The position numbers and the translations under genes are program-made. Shown in pieces: positions 40,499-41,860 of a stretch of 41,860 nucleotides of DNA (positions are counted from its first letter, which is position 1; each line of letters opens with the position of its first letter). This stretch comes from a virus. The notes beneath the pieces were generated by a model that did no database searches, had not been told where the DNA came from, and saw only the letters and a list, made by a program, of their open reading frames with translations. Location of the stretch: positions 1 through 41,860 of the IMG/VR virus record IMGVR_UViG_3300006929_000035; one strand, written 5' to 3'.

Positions 40499-41050
40499 AT
40501 GAGAGTATTCGCCATCGACCCTGGCCCAACAAAATCTGGCTGGGTTTCTATCGTGAACGATGTCCCTGTGATGTGGGGCTGGGAAGTCAACGAGGTTCTT
40601 ATCACGGAACTGCATGCAGATTCCACGCTTGTGATCGAGGACATCGGAAACTACGGCATGGCTGTCGGCCGAGACACGTTTGAAACCTGTAAGTGGATGG
40701 GCAGGTTCGATCAAGCTCACGTGTCAGACGCTGTTTTCATTCCTCGCCCTACGATCAAAACACACCTGTGTGGAATCGCCTCTGCCAAAGACAGCAACGT
40801 GCGCCAAGCCTTAATCGACAGGTACGGTGGTAACGAGCTGGCTATTGGCGGGAAGAAGTGCCAAACTTGCAAGGGCAAGGGTTGGGTAGGACGTGGGCGT
40901 TCTAAATGCCCTGACTGTGGGCATCACACAGGTGTGTTTGACGGCACGGGCTACGAAACCCCACCTGGAGTTTTGCACGGCGTCTCAGGGCACGCCTGGA
41001 GCGCCCTGGCAGTAGGTATTACCTACCTGGACCAACTAGGAGAAGAATGA
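40499..41050 (+). CDS. RuvC-like Holliday junction resolvase with zinc-motif insertion
   Basis: 183 residues, ATG with GAGGT upstream. RNase H-fold motifs: FAIDPGPTKSGW with Asp7, TLVIEDIGN with Glu47/Asp48, and C-terminal HAWSALAVGITYL where RuvC has acidic residues (His165 here). Between them lies CQTCKGKGW...CPDCGHHTG (Cys121, 124, 137, 140), resembling a DnaJ-type CxxCxGxG zinc site. Likely resolves branched DNA before packaging. The next gene starts inside its stop (ATGA). Confidence 0.8.
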   Translation: MRVFAIDPGPTKSGWVSIVNDVPVMWGWEVNEVLITELHADSTLVIEDIGNYGMAVGRDTFETCKWMGRFDQAHVSDAVFIPRPTIKTHLCGIASAKDSNVRQALIDRYGGNELAIGGKKCQTCKGKGWVGRGRSKCPDCGHHTGVFDGTGYETPPGVLHGVSGHAWSALAVGITYLDQLGEE

Positions 41051-41136
41051 AGAAAAAGTTATTCGGCGTTGCACTCTTTAGCGGTTTCGCTTTTATAACC
41101 CTTGCTTACATATCTAGGAGGAGAAAGTACCAGTAA
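41047..41136 (+). CDS. 29-residue membrane peptide
   Basis: MKKKLFGVALFSGFAFITLA followed by YISRRRKYQ: a single hydrophobic segment flanked by Lys and Arg. ATG overlaps the RuvC-like stop and GGAG lies close upstream. A membrane anchor or small lysis/host-takeover peptide is possible. Its 3' end overlaps the convergent 37-residue gene by 31 bases, so it is only moderately supported. Confidence 0.45.
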   Translation: MKKKLFGVALFSGFAFITLAYISRRRKYQ

Positions 41137-41219
41137 CCTACTGCGTGACACTCACACCCACACTTCTCATACCCGCAGTCAGGATGGTCAGCGAACAGAC
41201 AGCACAGTGATGTGCTCAC
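41106..41219 (-). CDS. 37-residue Cys/His-rich peptide
   Basis: GTG start overlapping the upstream stop (GTGA). Sequence begins MSTSLCCLFADHPDCGYEKC and continues GCECH, a C..DH..C....C.C.CH pattern common in small phage zinc-binding peptides. The last third (VGYWYFLLLDM) is hydrophobic. Third gene of the TatC operon. The overlap with the plus-strand 29-residue gene means one of the two may be untranslated. Confidence 0.45.
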   Translation of the reverse strand: MSTSLCCLFADHPDCGYEKCGCECHAVGYWYFLLLDM

Positions 41220-41305
41220 TTCTTTCGCTTCTTCTTCTTAGCACGCTTCGCTGCCGCTTTCCCTTTTGACGTGTACGGGTACTTCTTGCCACCAACTTTA
41301 GGCAT
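41216..41305 (-). CDS. 29-residue strongly basic peptide
   Basis: MPKVGGKKYPYTSKGKAAAK, then RAKKKKRKK. ATG overlaps the TatC stop by one base (TAATG), AAGGA upstream. Peptides beginning MPKVG.KK.PYT.KGK and ending in poly-Lys are a recurrent small phage family, which argues that the adjoining tatC is phage-encoded. Probably binds nucleic acid. Confidence 0.65.
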   Translation of the reverse strand: MPKVGGKKYPYTSKGKAAAKRAKKKKRKK

Positions 41306-41860
41306 TACTCAATCCTTCTTTGACTCACTCGCACTACTCTTGCGATCCCTCTGAGTACTGCATTGTACCCTCTGTCCAACCTGTCCTTAGTTTTAGACGG
41401 GTTGTCCGTAGACAGGTGTCCGTTCCAGAGGAACACGAACGACAGGGCAATCACGTAAAGCACCCCTGCTAACAGTGACGGTACAAGGATCAGGACAACG
41501 GCAATGCGTCGCAAGAGTCCTATCAACAAGTCTCTAAGTTTCCGAAGCACAAGTGTTCCTTTCCCGGGTTGAGCAAGCCACGCAAGCAGCAGCCCGACCT
41601 CGTACAAAACAATGATGGGACCGGCTAAGAGCAGTTGGTTAACGATGTCAAATGTCGGGGTTACGATGGCTGAGACAATTATTGCGGAGGGCGGGACAAA
41701 CTTCCTGATCCTCTTGAACCGCCGGTACGAGACAAAGCGCAGCTTCGCCAGCAAGTACATCAGTAGCGGTAACTCAAAGATCACGCCGAGCCACCACACC
41801 AGGGTCAATGCAAGGGATAGATATTCGCTGATACGGATGGTGGGTACAGCTACGTCCTCA
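41305..41860 (-). CDS. tatC: TatC family twin-arginine translocase subunit (5' end outside window)
   Basis: The frame is open to base 41860, so the N-terminus is missing; TTG 41808 is an internal codon, not a supported start. ISEYLSLALTLVWWLGVIFE, LPLLMYLLAKLRFVS and PSAIIVSAIVTPTFDIVNQL, then LLAGPIIVLYEVGLLLAW, match TM4-TM6 and connecting loops of TatC (pattern FElP...LaklG, aaiiTP.pD.vnQ...a.P...LYE.gi). Unusually, about 80 residues follow the family core, with an extra hydrophobic stretch (RIAVVLILVPSLLAGVLYVI). TatC is the Tat receptor in the inner membrane. Basic peptide gene coupled downstream. Confidence 0.8.
   Translation of the reverse strand, partial: EDVAVPTIRISEYLSLALTLVWWLGVIFELPLLMYLLAKLRFVSYRRFKRIRKFVPPSAIIVSAIVTPTFDIVNQLLLAGPIIVLYEVGLLLAWLAQPGKGTLVLRKLRDLLIGLLRRIAVVLILVPSLLAGVLYVIALSFVFLWNGHLSTDNPSKTKDRLDRGYNAVLRGIARVVRVSQRRIE

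Noticed and set aside
1-41860. tRNA or rRNA genes, integrase and attachment sites
   Set aside because: I looked for cloverleaf-like segments, tyrosine/serine recombinase motifs and terminal duplications and saw none that could be supported.
41305-41860. tatC as flanking host chromosome
   Set aside because: It is joined by a one-base stop/start overlap to a phage-type basic peptide gene and no attachment site or integrase is visible. This cannot be fully excluded without the sequence to the right.

Overview
This window is part of a tailed double-stranded DNA bacteriophage (Caudoviricetes). It has a terminase–portal–capsid module, a replication and recombination module, and no host housekeeping genes apart from a tatC fragment at the right edge. 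The tail-fibre sequence style and gene order resemble uncultured marine phages. I see no tail-tube, tape-measure or tail-sheath gene, but there are two very large proteins between portal and scaffold, so a short-tailed (podovirus-like) virion is likeliest. No integrase, repressor, tRNA, DNA polymerase or RNA polymerase is visible. The host cannot be identified. The TatC fragment has a C-terminal half that loosely recalls Chloroflexota-type TatC, which is only a weak hint.

Layout. (1) Positions 1-23691, minus strand: one long late operon with almost every junction overlapping or abutting (TAATG, ATGA). In transcription order it holds small leader genes, a putative small terminase, TerL, portal, a 114-residue protein, a coiled-coil protein, a 1691-residue protein, scaffold, major capsid protein, a head-decoration candidate, connector/tail candidates, and a beta-helix tail fibre that runs off the left edge. 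(2) 23692-24216: divergent non-coding region with dyads. (3) 24217-34800, plus strand: about 30 small early genes, many Cys-rich, plus a DnaN-like sliding clamp and a DUF932 protein. (4) 34800-41136, plus strand: winged-helix initiator with iterons inside its gene (lambda-O style origin), DnaC-like helicase loader, RecT-like protein, SbcC, SbcD, a RuvC-like resolvase and a small membrane peptide. (5) 41106-41860, minus strand: convergent operon of TatC (5' end outside the window), a 29-residue basic peptide and a 37-residue Cys/His peptide.

The least explained feature is a repeated leader in front of most early genes: a strong RNA hairpin followed at once by an extended start-associated sequence, GAGGAGacctacgATG. 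Several hairpins keep the same outer arms while their inner stems change in a compensatory way. The layout resembles the start-associated sequences (SAS/ESAS) of cluster K mycobacteriophages, but with a different sequence. A perfect reverse complement of the motif lies in one leader. Two further copies of an unrelated structured element at 27982-28080 and 29152-29249 have a C-run, a G-run and a second C-run that could form mutually exclusive hairpins, like an attenuator.

Working model (inference): the iteron-bearing initiator and DnaC-like loader recruit host helicase and replicase, with the phage clamp replacing or competing with host DnaN. SbcCD, the RecT-like protein and the RuvC-like enzyme process and resolve recombination intermediates before packaging by TerL.
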